From Seriola aureovittata (taxonomy: Eukaryota; Chordata; Actinopteri; Carangiformes; Carangidae): 64,000 nucleotides of DNA. Both the position numbers and the translations under genes were made by a program. Numbering within the stretch: position 1 is the stretch's first letter; each line of letters starts with the position of its first letter. Under the pieces are notes generated by a model, which saw nothing but the letters and a program-made list of their open reading frames with translations, was not told the origin of the DNA and made no database searches. Below are positions 21,831-35,525 of this stretch, in pieces. The stretch spans positions 20,840,501 through 20,904,500 of the forward strand of contig NC_079373.1 of assembly GCF_021018895.1 (NCBI RefSeq), written 5' to 3'.

Positions 21831-24164
21831 GTAGCCAGAGAGGAAGCAGGTGCAGCCTGAGCGTATCGCGACATCAGAATTGATTAGTTCCAGAGACAGA
21901 GACAAGATGTGAGGATCCAGCAGTGCACTGTCAAAACAACAGGCTCTTCTCCAGACAGCTGGATTTCCACTCAGACTATCACATGGACCGCGTGCATGCT
22001 TAGGGGGAAAGTACTCTGCGGGACCATAAGTCCTTTAGGCAGTACTTGCTGCCGCCAGAAGATCAATGTCATGCAATAGAGGGATGGAGAGGAATTACTC
22101 ATTTGACCTGCAGAGAGGTGATTCCAGGTGATTTAACACATAATGACAGCCATAGCAGAGGTCTGCAGCTGTTTCAGCACTAGTGCGGGTGAACAGATTG
22201 CATATCTAAATGTAAAACATGGTTTCATCAATAGACTTTAGCATGTGTGGTTAATTTCTGTGCTGCTTGTAGAGAATTGATCAGATTTCAACACTCACCA
22301 AGGCCTCAACTTGGGGGGTGGAACTCAATAAAGAGTTCATATTTTACGTCAAAGTCATCACTAGATGAGTAACATGTTTACATGTTTACAACTCATAGAC
22401 AATACAAGTATGCAATAGATAGAAATTGCTTTGTTTTAAGTGGCTACAAGCCAAAAAAGGTTTGGGTAGCACCAGAAGTACAAAAGATTGCAGTCGAGTT
22501 CATTGAAAGCAGTTGGAATCAATTTGGGACACAGTTGTGATGGAGAGACAATGCAACACATGCTTGTGGACAATGTTTTGCATCTGCAGAGGGAAGTCAG
22601 ATTTTAATAGAGTTGGTTCCCATAATGTGAAGTGAACCAATAAATCATTACCAGTCGATTTGTTTGCAAGTTGTCTGCAACTCGTACTGTTTTAACTGGC
22701 TGGAGGAAACAGTGACTGATGAGCCTCTGCTCAAAAAGACCTAACGAGACATGTTTACTGTGCTAGGCAGTCACATTTATTAAGACACACAAAGTCACAT
22801 GTCACAGTGCTGTGTTAACTGTCGAGTCCACCACAACATCATATTTCATCACAATTATTTGAGGGCTATTTAAGGTCTTCACTTGTCTTTCTAATTTCCT
22901 ATTCATGCTGCTGCTGCTGCTGTTGGCCACTCCAGCCTACACCTGCTGTAGTTCTGCTCTGTTTATATCCATCTTGGTGGTGGTTTTTCTTCTATTTAAT
23001 ACCCACTGGGGGTCATTTCCATACAGTGTTCTGCAGTGATGCTGTAGCAGGGAGACTTCTCAAGAGGAGAAGTCTTAAAGCCAAGTCAAACTGTATTGTC
23101 ATCCTCATTTGCCATGTGATGTAATTGTTTCTGACAGAAGTGAACTGAGCCGGACATACATCATAACAATCTTTTCAGTCATCTGTCTTGTTATCAAGCT
23201 GCTCTCTCAACACTTAGAGATAAATACAAAGCCTAAAATGGTAATGTGGTCCAAACAGAATGAGTGAGAGATATATGTGTATATGCACGGAGGGATTACA
23301 TGGAGACATGACTAGAAGCAGACAATACTTTGAATGAAATAGTGCAGTGGCAAGTAATCATGTGGAAGTCAATGAAGTGTATCTGAAGAGAGAACACATC
23401 AATCTTACAACTTTCACTAAAAACTTCTATCTAAATTTATTTTCCCCAATTATTTATTTCGCTAAACTTCACTGTCAACTCATCTTCTTTGATGGGATTT
23501 TAAAATATGTGCTTTTGTCACTGTATTCAATTAGAGGTATTCTGCAAAACAGACTGTGGTTGACAGTTGTTTGAAATGTTGTGATACAGTGTTGCTTATT
23601 TTTTTTGCACACAACCAATTTCAGTCAGAACCCAAATGATGATACCAGTTAATGAGGGATTCATGATGCGACTGCAAAGCCTCCACATCTGGGCAGGTTT
23701 CCCATCTGTCCGATGATGCTGCCATGTTGATGGAGTACAGCCGTTGCACAGACTCCACTGCACTGCCTGTCTCTCATGCCTCCATTACACCCTAATGCAT
23801 CAGCGAGCCAAACATCATGAAATAAGCACAATATCAGAATGTCAATGAACATCAGCTTCAATCAGAAGACACTAACGTGAAGGGAGGAAGGAAACTAAAG
23901 GCAATGAAGAGTCTAGAAATTTCAGAGGCTTTCAGGATTAGTATCTTATCTGCCCGTTGGGTGTGTTAAAGGTATATTCAGGGTAGCATGATGCAGTCAG
24001 TCTGTTGGAGGCTCGGCTGCTGGTGTTGACATGACCTGAGATGGAGCATGATTGAAACTTGAGTTGGCAGACTGAAGTGCAACATCAAAACTAGACAACT
24101 TGAGAGAGCATGGAGAAAAAGTAGTAGGCCTTCTACTGGTTGAAGTTTGACTTCATTAGAGCAA

Positions 24165-24190
24165 AGAGAGAGGGAGAGAGAGAGAGAGAG
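24165..24190. repeat. (AG)n microsatellite
   Basis: GAGAGAGGGAGAG followed by an uninterrupted GA run. One GGG interruption. Confidence 0.9.
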
Positions 24191-27100
24191 TGGCAGACGA
24201 TACGGCAGGGTGTGTGTCAGAGGAAATATTAATTATACCTTTTACACAGCTGACTTGCCTTGAAATCCCTTTACATTCCAGCTCCTGGAGTCTTTTTACC
24301 TTACTGTTATAGGAGCAGGAAATTGTCACTCTCAACGCTGAGCAGCAAATTAAACAGAAAATTGTCATCCCTCAAAGTGTGTGTATTTGCAATAATTAGT
24401 GTTTGCAGTGTGTGGTTTCTTAAACACGGCTTCGGGTTGACATGTTTTCAATATTGTTTTTCTGGTTGCTTGTACAATGAGAAACCTTGTAATATCCATG
24501 CAGTATCATCTACGGACTAACATGACCTAAGCAGGTGGTTTTATATGCTGCAGTTTTGACTCTAGTTCAGCTGTAAAGTACACTGTGTGTATTGGCTCTA
24601 AAAATACACACCACTTGTTTTCATGTCTTTCTTTAGCTGTGCCTTGCTGCCTTAATGTATCTCAGTCGTCTAAAAATGTAAGATCAGATCAGATGAGCTA
24701 CACTGTACCCACCAAAATGAAAATAAATAGGCTATTTGCCAGGAAAGTAATTCATTAGCACCATTTTTCGGGTTTATCAGCTCATACTGCAGATATTACT
24801 AACAACTGCGAGTTCATTAATGCAGCTCACTGCCATGCTGGCCAATGGAGGCCGACCACTCCGCTTCCTTCCTTTGCTGTTTGCAGCCATCTGTTAAAAA
24901 TCATTTCGAAGCACTCCGTCAATACATTCCTGACAGCTGCAGCCATTTATTTCAAGTAGCCACTGCTATACTATTGTTCCTAATCACATTAATGTACTTA
25001 CCTCACTCCATGAGAGCATGCATATCAGAGAATGTGACCTGTATAGCGATGCATCCAGCTGTTTAAAATGCTGCACATCACTGTGTTAAGTGGATATTTA
25101 TAGTGAGAGCTCTTGTCAGTTTAATTCTTTGTACCCCGGCCAGTTTCCACTGAAGATAAATCTACCGTAGCGGTTGAGCTCCTCGCATAATATGTTGCTG
25201 CACAAACTGTCTGTGTGGAATGACCAGACCAGAGCAGGCACACCTAACAGTACCCTTCACCACAGACTGACATCTTGCTCAATATTTTGGAAATAAAGAT
25301 GCATTTAAAGTGCGTGTCTTCTCCTCAGCCTTCACTTCTGATTAAGCTTGTTATCTTGCTAAAGGGAGTTCTTGCAATTTTTTGCAAGGGTACCATCAGT
25401 CAGCTCCTTCTTGGCTGGACCCCCCTAGAGCAGCGTTGTCCAGCTTGTTATTTATCCTTAGCGCAGTGGGAATGGCTGATTAAGTTCCTCGGAGACCCAT
25501 TAGAGCAGGCAACCTGTCCCGCTCAGCCACTGCCACCATCCATCATGCAAATCTAGAACACGGACACCACGCTCAAGTCTGCCACAGCCTGCTTTATTAT
25601 ACCCTCATGTCAAAAACCAGTAAAAAGTCTGCTGCTAACAACTCTGGACACTTCCTTTAAAAAAACTCCCATACCAACAGAAATGGGACACCAGTGTGTG
25701 AGTGTGGAAGGAGCAACAGGTCTTGTATCAGTATGGTTTGGTTAGCCAGGTTTGACACCCCCCACCTCACCCCCCCACCCTCTCGGTCCTGCCTCATATC
25801 TCCTCTCCCTGCGGTAGCTGACCAGGTAGCTGGATCTTGGACAGACGGCAGGCTGCTGTGTTATTCTACCCTCGACTCTGGTGAAGGAGGTAATTTGCAA
25901 ATAGGCTTCAGGACGCTAAGCACCAAGGTTTCAGGCTAGAGGCCCCCTGACAGGTCTGATATGAATTCCAATGGAAAATCTCTCAAAACTGCGGTTTGGA
26001 CATCTACCAGTGGGTCTGACTGAGCTCCAGAAGTATCCTGGGGGCCGTTTATACTTATACAAACAGTATGTTTTCTCTTAATACTTTTTCAAATGTGAAA
26101 TTCATTTGTGGTGATAATTATATCTATGATTACCACAGAAATTAGAATACGCCCTGAGAATACTTATCCATTCTTTCACATCTAAAGATTATTAAGGTGT
26201 CTGAGGAAATGCTGTGCAGCTATTTCATTTACTGGCTACCTTTTAAATCGATCTCTTAAACGCTTGTTTTTAACATCAACAGTTTTCCTCTTGGGATCAG
26301 CTCATATGACAGACTCTTGATAAGGCCTTTGGGTCTGGCCCTGCAGAGGTATGATCACACACAAACCATTTAACGCTAGAAAATCTTAGCTGATGAAGTA
26401 AAATCGCTTCCTAAGTTTCAGCTTGTTAGAATGATGAAGTGTTTATTTGGCTGAAATACATTCAGCGCTGTTAAAACAATTAACAGACAAGACCACATTT
26501 CGATTCATTGTTTGCCAAGACGTGTCTGTGTTTTTCATCTGTCTAAGCAACCTAAATGCAGCCTCACACACGTGTGGAGTCTCCCCGCTCACACGCAAAT
26601 GTGTCTTCTGTCAAAAATACCTTCTTTTTTTCCCCTCTGAAACCAAAAGGATTTTTTTTTTCTTTTTCAAACCTGCTCTTTTTCAAACAATGCTCACAGC
26701 CCAATTACAAGCCTGATTGTAATTGATGCCTTTGATTGTGTCAAGCTTTGCCATCCACAGTCAGGCGAGTAGCTCGAGGCCACAGACCTTCATCATGTGA
26801 AGAGAATTCCCAAAAACAGCACACACCACTGCTTCTGTTGTGTATCAAACCAGACTGAGGAGAAAATAGCAAAACCAAAAATCCACTGATGCTGTGTATT
26901 TACAGCGTAAAAGACAATATACCCTCCCATTTTTGCAGGAAATGCATGCTCTCGGGTAGACGCATAAAAACTGTTAAATGTTTGATCAGATTTCAACTAA
27001 TAAACTAAAACTAATTAACACCCCATATAAGACTGAACTGTTTTTGTGCAGATAATAGCTCTGAGTTATGACTCAGTTGTTGTCTGTCACCAGCCCAAAC

Positions 27101-28965
27101 GACCTGAACATCAACCATGTTTCATTCAGCATATCACTCATGAAATGAGTGGATTTAGTGTGTTGTTCCATTTTGGTGGGAAAAGCAAAAAAAGGAGATC
27201 TGGAATCAATCAGAAGATATTTATGTATTTGGCAAAATGATATTCACTTAATGCTGAGTGTAAAACAGAGCTGAGGCAACTGGTGGTTAGCTGCTTACTA
27301 TTGCAGCCATTAGGCTGTCAATTTTAAACCAGTCATATTTCTTCATTAGCTTGAACCACAGTGCTTTACTGGGCTTTGAAGGCTTTTAATGATAAGAGTC
27401 TAAGTCTTATTGGTGAGTGTGTGCAGCACCATGACCAGCTTCCCCCAGTCTCTATTTTAACAGCTGTCTCGCGTGTGAGCATTTATTTCTGTCAGTTTGA
27501 GTTTGTTTTTCATTTTATTTGTTCATCTTTTGGTTTGTGTATTTGTAGGTGGATTACAGTTATCCAGAGTGTGGTGTGTCTGCGTGTGACACAAGTGCAG
27601 AAGCTTAGCAATGTGCAGTAATTAGCCATAATATAACATCTTCATTAAAAAACAACTACTCTCCTCCTCTGTAGACTCTGTCCAGCTATCTAACATGAAC
27701 AGAGTTCACCGAGTTGAGAGTAAATAACATGGTTTGCAGTGGGTGTATTTTTAGACAGCGTAGACCATGTAACACACCGTAATGTGGGTATAAAACTATT
27801 TTATTTATCTGTTTATGAAAGAAAAACTGCTTTTTCAGCAGACTGGATGCAACACTATTCTATATGATAATACTCACCATTATATAAAGTGTAAGGCTTT
27901 TAAACACAGTCACCGACACTGTGTGTAAATTATTTTTGCTGATGTTCACTATAAGAACTCTCCAGTATAATCTACAGTGCTCTCTCACCCAAGTGACTTT
28001 TGTTATTCTCACATTTGGGCTGCCACATGCGATAACGATAAAGTACTCTACTGACAAAGCAAGTGTGTTTTCTGTTATTTCTTATCAGTCGGCAGTAGGA
28101 GCTCGGATATGAGAGGGTTTCGGTCACAGCCGACGCGACTGACCTTGTCGAGCACAACACAACGACAATTCTGAAAGCAAAGTACGAGGTTTCATTTTTC
28201 ACATTCTCCTTCTTCTCACATCCTTACTTCATGAAGTAAAAGAAACAAATTGAATCAGATTTGCATTGATTAAACTGTGCAGAATGCAGGTCATTTAAAT
28301 CTCAGCTGAATATGAATTTGTCCATGCAGATGTACTTCTGTAAGTTAGAAATGTTCAGAAAATTAATTAGAGGGATTTAGATGAAATCAACCTTCCCAAG
28401 AGCATGTAAATTCAAATCATTACTGGTCACACACATGGAAGTGGATTTTCTCTCAATTTGCAAAATAAACAGAGAAATTGCCTGCTTCTTGGTCTGGGCC
28501 ACACAAAAAGGTCAGACATGTCCTGTGTTAAACCTCCTTTATTGCCTTCTGTTTCGGGGAAACAATGTTGTTAATGAGGTGAAAAAATGTTCCCTAAATC
28601 ATGATGGAAAAAGTCAAGTTTTGAGATTTATTTTTCTTTTTTCTAAGTAGTTTGTACTACACTGTTTTGAACCACTCAACAGGATCTTAAAACAAGATTG
28701 AATCCTGCTTTAACTACAGGAGCAGATTAATTTCAGACATTCTGACATCTGAATGTCTTGATGATCAAAGATGTGGTGTGTTTTGTGTGTTAGAAGCTGA
28801 CTCAGCTCACACAAATTTTCCATCCAATGGAATCTGTTAGTTAGAAACATACAGTAACTCTTGTTTTCATTTGTCCGCTGCAGCATGAAAGAGGCATAAT
28901 GTTTTAATAAGAGCAATCGGTATCAAAGATGGTTCTTTATAGGCTCTCTGTCATCGTGTAGTGAT
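24191..28965. other. Non-coding stretch; candidate conserved elements
   Basis: No gene seen. Two segments have the look of conserved non-coding elements. The first is about 24775-25075, with GAGTTCATTAATGCAGC and TAATCACATTAATG. The second is about 25300-25560, an even-composition stretch with GCTGATTAAGTTCC and ATCATGCAAATC, the latter matching the POU octamer ATGCAAAT. A local CpG cluster sits at 28095-28190. All of this is by eye only. Confidence 0.3.
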
Positions 28966-28991
28966 ACACACACACACACACACACACACAC
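28966..28991. repeat. (CA)13 microsatellite
   Basis: Uninterrupted AC run of about 26 bases. Confidence 0.95.
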
Positions 28992-30844
28992 CACAGCATC
29001 TTTGTTATGAAGTGACTGTTGGCGGATATTGTGGTACTTTTACAATGAAATGCACTGAGCTGTCAGTAGGAGATGGGAGCACAAAGTGTTTGCAGTATCA
29101 AAAATACCAGTAACAAAATCAGCTTCAAAGTCTAAATCCACATTTAATCAAAACGGGTAGAAAAGTGCTGCTGCTGTGATTCATTGTGGATGTGTTCTTA
29201 ATGGTGTTTTTTTCTCCACAGGAAACTGAGACTTCCTGCTGAATTTACAACCAGTGAATTTTAGAGTGATCCTTTGTTAATTTATTTGAACTTTTTTTTT
29301 CTCTTTTTTTTAATTGAATGCAGCAAAACATGCAGCACTCAGACAAAGAGTTTCATTGTGTGAATGTTGCTTTGTAATGACCCCAGGTATGGTTTGACTC
29401 ACAGAGCAGCTCTTTGTGTGATGGACACCTGGAGGAAATAGTAAAGGAGGACGGAGGTGGTGCAAAGGCTATTTCTCCTTCTTTTCTGTATGATTTACGT
29501 AGTGATTCATAGTCCTGATTGGACTGAATGAGTTACTGGACAGTATGTCAACATGAAATAAACCACATTAGTCACTCCAATTAATTATGGTTGTATCAAT
29601 ATGAAATCAATGCTATGTCTTCATAAGCAGCCAACAAACTTTTTTGACGTAAGTGCCACTGTGGTTGCCAGACCTCTGACCGGACAACGATGTCCAGTGA
29701 ACTGCAAGGAGCTAAAAATGTTCCCCCCGCAATTACACGTTCACCACAATTTCCTGGAAATCCCAGGAGATCATAAATCACTGTTGGGTCAGTCAACTAA
29801 AACACTTGTCTTAATACAACATCAACAGTAAATGACCCATCAAATGAACATCTGTAGGCCGTATTTTGCAGGCTTCCCCATTAGCTCCAAGTGCAGGGGA
29901 CCACATGTGAGAGGCGCTTGTGAGTCACGACCGACTAAATAAAAAGGTACAGGTGAGATGAAAAAACATCAGATTTTATATTCTGCCACAGTGGGAGTCA
30001 GCTGCCCAGCTATGCTCAAGGGTGCTGTAAGAACAGTTGCTGAAAGAAGTTAGAGACTAACTTTTTTGTGTTCCCTGCCCTTTTCCTTGTTGGTTGAGGG
30101 AGTTAACGCAGTGACCTTTTGTTCACACCCCGGTTTCTGTAACCTCACAGCTACAGCCGCTACAGCAGTTCAATCAGCCAACTCACGTAGAATGATTTAT
30201 TATTGATGTTGAATATGTCCACTGTTGATATTTGGCGTCTGGGTTCTGATTGGTCACTCAACACAAGAATACACAAAACTCTGCACAACAAGGATTGGGG
30301 AGTGGCGATAATAATGTTAAGTGCCAATGTAGGAAGTAGTGTGCTTCATTTGTAGCAAGACAGAAAGTGTGGAGGTCAGGGTTAGGTAGGTGGGTAAAGT
30401 AGCATCTCTAACCTTTTCACATGATCTGAAATTACCCTCTGCCTTTTTACTAACCTTTCTCAAACCTTTACTTTTGGTTTTAGTTTTACATTTTTTACGT
30501 TTACTTTTTTTTTTTTTTTTTACTATCCCAAACATACACTTACCATAATCAGGTGTTTCAGTTTCCTAACCCTAAATGGATCTATTATAACTTAGGTTCA
30601 GGAATATATACAGTAGGTGTGTCTAACCCCTCTCTCTTCCATTAGTCTCAGGTCTCACCTTTGATCATAAATGTTCAGACTAATCTCCTAAGCATCATAG
30701 TTATTATTTCCTACCTGACAATCACAAGCTGAAAAGCAACCTTCGTGATCGTTTTGTCATCTCTGAGCCTCCTTCACCCATAGTCACCTCCTGACACCCA
30801 CCGCTAACCACTTAACCATCCCGACAGCACTGATCCAAGTACCC

Positions 30845-30890
30845 CAGCAAGACACTTGGATCAGCGTTGATCCAAGTGTTGTTAGTGCTG
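30845..30890. repeat. Inverted repeat with 4-base loop
   Basis: The arms ACACTTGGATCA (30852-30863) and TGATCCAAGTGT (30868-30879) are perfect complements around the loop GCGT. Outer flanks CAGCAAG and GTTAGTGCTG extend the stem imperfectly. It could be a folded-back repeat remnant. No transposase or target duplication is visible. Confidence 0.75.
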
Positions 30891-31326
30891 GAGATTGGCA
30901 CAGCTCCAACTCTCATGGCAAACATTCAAAGGGACAGTCACTTTCTACAGTGTGTCCTCAAAGAAAAGACTCCTTCTCTGTCATTTCAGCAATGACAGGG
31001 TGGATGATGAAGCTACAAAGATAATGGAGACGAGTCTTACTGTCTTGGTTCCTCTCCACTACACCTCCTGGTGGTTCATCGATCCCCACCCAGCACTTTG
31101 TTCATCGCTTCATGCACAATTTCATCCCAACCCCTCAACCCTCCTCATCCCTCTGTCCCCCAATCCTCGTTCATCCAACTCTGACTTTCAATCATACCCC
31201 CTGTCAACAACCCTCTTCTAATCCCCCACCACTTTGCACTTTTTGGACATTCATTTACTACAGTTAAAATGGTATAATCACAATTGTTTTCTTACCTTAA
31301 CCATACATGTTGGTATTGGGCATCAA

Positions 31327-31363
31327 AACTCAATGTCAACTTAAACTGAGTTGACATTGAGTT
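31327..31363. repeat. Perfect 15-bp inverted repeat
   Basis: AACTCAATGTCAACT (31327-31341) and AGTTGACATTGAGTT (31349-31363) are exact reverse complements separated by TAAACTG. Confidence 0.85.
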
Positions 31364-33540
31364 GTCTGGCAAAAGCATTGGAGCAGTATGTAATATGAGA
31401 CTATAGCAACAGACTCAAGTTGACAGTCTGAACTGGCTTGCAGGCCTCATTTCATAAACACTAGCACTGCATGCCAGTGGTATTGCGTCCATATTGTTTG
31501 CTTTTATGGAAACAAAACATTGCAATCAGTAAAACATGATCCCAACCATCTTTCTGTTCGTGATCCAACTCAAATGGTTCAAATTTTGTAGCAAAGATTA
31601 TAGTGTAAATCTGTAAGGTAAACACAAACATTCAGCAGTGCCTGCCTCCTCCGTGTTTGGCACATGTGAGAAAATGGTTTCTTCAGGGGGGATAAGTCAT
31701 ACAGCAGATGAGCAGAAGAAGGAGTGAGAGAAGAAGGTGAGTCATGGTGAAATATGATGTTTTTTTATCATTTGTCAACATGTTAAAACTTGACTTTTTT
31801 TTATATTGTTTTCAAGGTTTGCTCTATGATATCCATCTTTCCTCGTCAGCCTGCCACCACATCAACCTCCTCTACTTGGATACTTGGTTTTCACGTGTGC
31901 TGGAGGTTATCACAGGACAAATTAACCAATCGTTGCAAGATTATCCAGTTAGTGAGCAAAGCGAGCGTTGGAAAGCTTCCAAGGTAGAGATCTGAGAGAT
32001 TTTGTTTTGGTCGTCCTGAGGAGCACGAGTTTGTTTTAATGCTCAGCACTGAGCCAAAGTGGATGGTTGCTGGTGTGCAGACCTTATCCAAGATGATTAT
32101 AGATTTTCACCATGTAATCATCTCCTCTAATCACATGATAGGCCTCTCTACTTTAGGCATCATACTTAAAGGCAATTACATTAAGTTTCTGGTCAAATGT
32201 CGAATTCTTGAGAGCTTGTTTATATGCAAGATATGTGAGCTCGGGTTTTGTTTATGTATTGCAGAGGCATCTTAACATTTTGCCAGATGTAGGAGCAGTC
32301 TGAGCTCAGGGCAGGGAGGTAAATATTGTTAGAGGTTGCTTGTGGTTTTGGATCTGTTGTTTCTAAGAAGAACTCAGGCAAAAACCAAAACCATTGTGGT
32401 TAAAGGTAAAGAAGTGGAATTATCTTATCCATAAGTAAACAAGGAGAGATGGTAATAACTGTTCATTTTTGCAGAAATGAAAACAAGAGAAAAGAACATT
32501 TTTTTATGTTCACCTCCAAGTATTGGGTGTCTTAGATAAAAAGAAATCATTTTACCTTTACATTTTATTATCTTGCATGTTCTTGAAGCAATCTGGATAC
32601 AATCTGGGTGAGAGTGTAAGTCACGCCTGATAATAATCAAATCATCTACAGCATGCAGTCCTTTACATTAATCAAATATATTAGTTCTGAGTCAGTGTAC
32701 TCCTCACTTACCAAACACACTTGTCTGCACTATACTAACTGACATCATCAAGAATTTGACGCTCTACCATCTGTGTTTTATCATAAGCATCCTCTCCCTG
32801 GATAGCTCCTTTCACTGCTCATAATTTCTTCGATAAACAATCCCAAAGGTCGACACGGGGAGGGAAAAAACAGGAACGCATGAAAAAAGGTCTGGTTTGG
32901 TAATCAGCGTTAACAGATGTCCAAGGCTTTGTACCAAGTAAGAATAGCATTTGGGAAATAAATGCAGCTTATCACTTCAAAGGCTCCCGGTGGGCAGGAT
33001 GCTCCATTTCTTATGAACATGAAAAAGTAGAAACGGTTTTCATTGCCAAGAAACGCTCATCCATCATGCCATCGTATGACAGTTGAGACAGTGGCCGTTA
33101 TATGCTGATGTGATAGATCCCTCTGTTTCATCATTGTGATATTTGCCAGTGTTCAGCCCTTGATGGGTGGTGAGTATATTAGTGACAGAAGCAGCTACAT
33201 TTAAAGTCATCTGGTATTTATGTGTCTCTGTGGCAAAGCTTGCTTAGTAGCAAAACAAAACTTTCAAATAACAAATATTCATTGGTTTAAACTGTAATGA
33301 AGTTGATATCATACATTCAAAAAATATGGGTATTGACAGGAAGCTCGCACATTTTAAAACAGAACAAAATGTGCTTTGGCAATGGTTTCACTGAACTCAT
33401 TTGTGGTCTTAGGACACTCTAGCAGAATCAACAAAAAACCTGAAACCTGACAGGAGCTGCTCATTTCCTCCACACAACTGAGCACTGATAATATTACAAC
33501 ATGGCTAAACATTAAATAGCTGAATATAACATAAATGTAT

Positions 33541-33900
33541 ATTAAAAGTATGTTTATGAAATTAGCTACAGACATTCATGTTCCCTTCAGGGTAAACTTT
33601 AGTAACTTTGGTTATTCTTTGACTTTTCCTCTTAAGCTATATTTTGTGTTTTGCTCATGTGCTAATTAGCAAATGTTGTTAATACTAATGTTGCCTGCTT
33701 ACATGCTAAACTAATATGGTGAACATGGTAAACATCATAACTGCTTAGTGTCTATATGTTGACATTGTCACTGTGAGCATGTTAGCATGCTGATGTTAGC
33801 ATTTAGATCAAAGCCCCAATGTGCCTAAGTATAGCCTCACAGAGCCGCTAGCATGACTGTGAGCTCTTGCTCTATTTACGCCTGTCCACCCCAGTTATGT
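33541..33900 (-). repeat. Percomorph interspersed repeat, copy 3
   Basis: Landmarks in order: 'cagacattcatgttccc', 'taactttggttattctttga', 'gctaattagcaaatgtt', 'tggtgaacatggtaaacatc', 'gagcatgttagcatgctgat', 'cctcacagagccgctagcat'. This is the longest copy in this orientation in the window and shows the family order best. Confidence 0.65.
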
Positions 33901-35525
33901 CCTAGGCTATAAATTCTATGCAGTAGCCTACATGGGAACCATTGTCATGAACACAATCCATTCTGTTATTTGGTTATTTTTTGGTTGACAGGATCATACT
34001 TTAAGTATTGTCATGGTCAAAACGAATGAGATTTCCCTCTAAAATACAAATTCATCCGGCAAACAAGAGCAGCTACATTATAACTTCATTTTTGAACCTT
34101 TTGCTCTCCCCTATGACTATATCTGTTTCAATTAGTTATTATTGCCATAATGTAATGTACTGCCAATCTAAACCAAGGAGTACATGCTTGACATTAAGCT
34201 TGTGATATTGAATATTATCACAGAAGTTATACCAGTAATTTCCCCCAATTTATTAGCTGTGGCCTTTGGCCTTTCAACAAGGGTTTCTTTTGCTAAGGTG
34301 GATGGAAGCCAAAGTGTTCCTGATGTATGATCACTTTTATTTTTAGACTGCTTTGGATAGTACATTTTACACAACCAGATAAAATATTTAAGCATAAGAC
34401 ATTTACAGAGCTTATTCATGTGACAAAACAGTGTAGTATACAAAGGTCCATTACCTGCATAAAAGAAAAATGCAAGTATGAATCTAAAAGTAAACAGAAA
34501 ATGACTTGTTGAAAACACTCCTAGCATTTCTCCACATGGTTTTCAGGGATCTTTTTTTCTCTCCCACACCTGGGTGGTTAACTGGCAAAAATCATTCTCT
34601 TGTCATTCATCACAGAATTTACCATCCAACACAAGCACCGCCAAACCTTTTAGTGTATTTGGTTTTCCAGGAATCTGAGACCACATTCCCATGTGGGGAT
34701 TGTTCATTACGAATAGATTTGTGCATTTGAAATTAAACCAGAAGTCTTTCCTCGCCCTTGTGTTTGATTCTTTGCAGAAGTCTATTTAACTTCCACTTTA
34801 TTGAGAAAGGTCAGAATCATTTTCATTGCAGACCGAGAACAGAAAGCTGCATTATATTAAAAATGCATACTGTGTGAAATCCTCAACGCTCCTCTAAAAA
34901 CACAAAACTGCGGTGCGTCTGACCCATTGTGACACTTGTTGCATTATTTATGGTTCATGAATAATAAACTGAACATCACAACAACCCTGAACATCCCTAT
35001 GAAATATCAGATAAAAATGTGTACAGTTCATTTATGGGCCAGCCAGAAGATTATCATTTTTTCTTTCTAACCCATAATCTGCAGGAAAATAAGTAAGTGA
35101 AAATGAAAAATAATTAAAATATGTGTAAACTTTTTTTGTTATTGTTATTGCATCTAATTTTTTTTCTGACACTGTAGCTGAATAATTATTCAACATGCAG
35201 GCCGAGGAAATGTACCCGATAATTGCTTTTGAAGGAGACCATTTATGCTTCCATAAAAGACCAGTTCTCAACCAAGCAACATTAATACTGTTGGCTTGTT
35301 TTCATCTGGGAGTCACCTGGCACTTTAGGCTGTGGACTGTTGAGCAGCTTTGCCACGATAATTAGCCACTACATGGCCCTCAAATCACTGCTCTGTTCAT
35401 TTAGCCAAGAGAGGAAATAGAAGAGTGAGAACAGCCTAAAAAAAATCCAGACTGGATTTTTGGAAATGCTGTTTTTCCTCCATTTTGTACCATGAATATA
35501 GTGTCAGAAAATAGCCATATTCTTA
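33901..35525. other. Non-coding stretch, no feature seen
   Basis: AT-rich unique sequence. The 119-codon minus-strand frame at 34168-34527 is rich in Phe, Leu and Ser with no motif, and I do not call it. Confidence 0.35.

Larger units (their letters stand above)
20746..24164. other. Non-coding stretch with microsatellites
   Basis: No splice-bounded coding frame was found. Contents: (TG)12 at 21441-21464, a TG tract at 21813-21830, (CTG)5 at about 22908-22923, and a short hairpin AGACTTCTC/GAGAAGTCT near 23055-23077. The remaining short frames are rich in Cys, Val and His from CA/TG repeats or have no domain. Confidence 0.4.
28992..33540. other. Non-coding stretch; hairpins and a candidate conserved element
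   Basis: No gene recognised. It contains a T18 run at about 30507, two hairpins listed separately, and a strong-looking donor AGAAG|GTGAGTC at about 31736 with no coding frame. A segment at about 32810-33150 is free of recognisable repeats and has the mixed composition of conserved non-coding DNA. A 108-codon frame at 30895-31221 is rich in Ser, Pro and Leu and resembles no family. Confidence 0.3.

Noticed and set aside
30895..31221. 108-codon plus-strand frame
   Set aside because: Ser/Pro/Leu-rich end from C-rich sequence; no motif and no splice partners.
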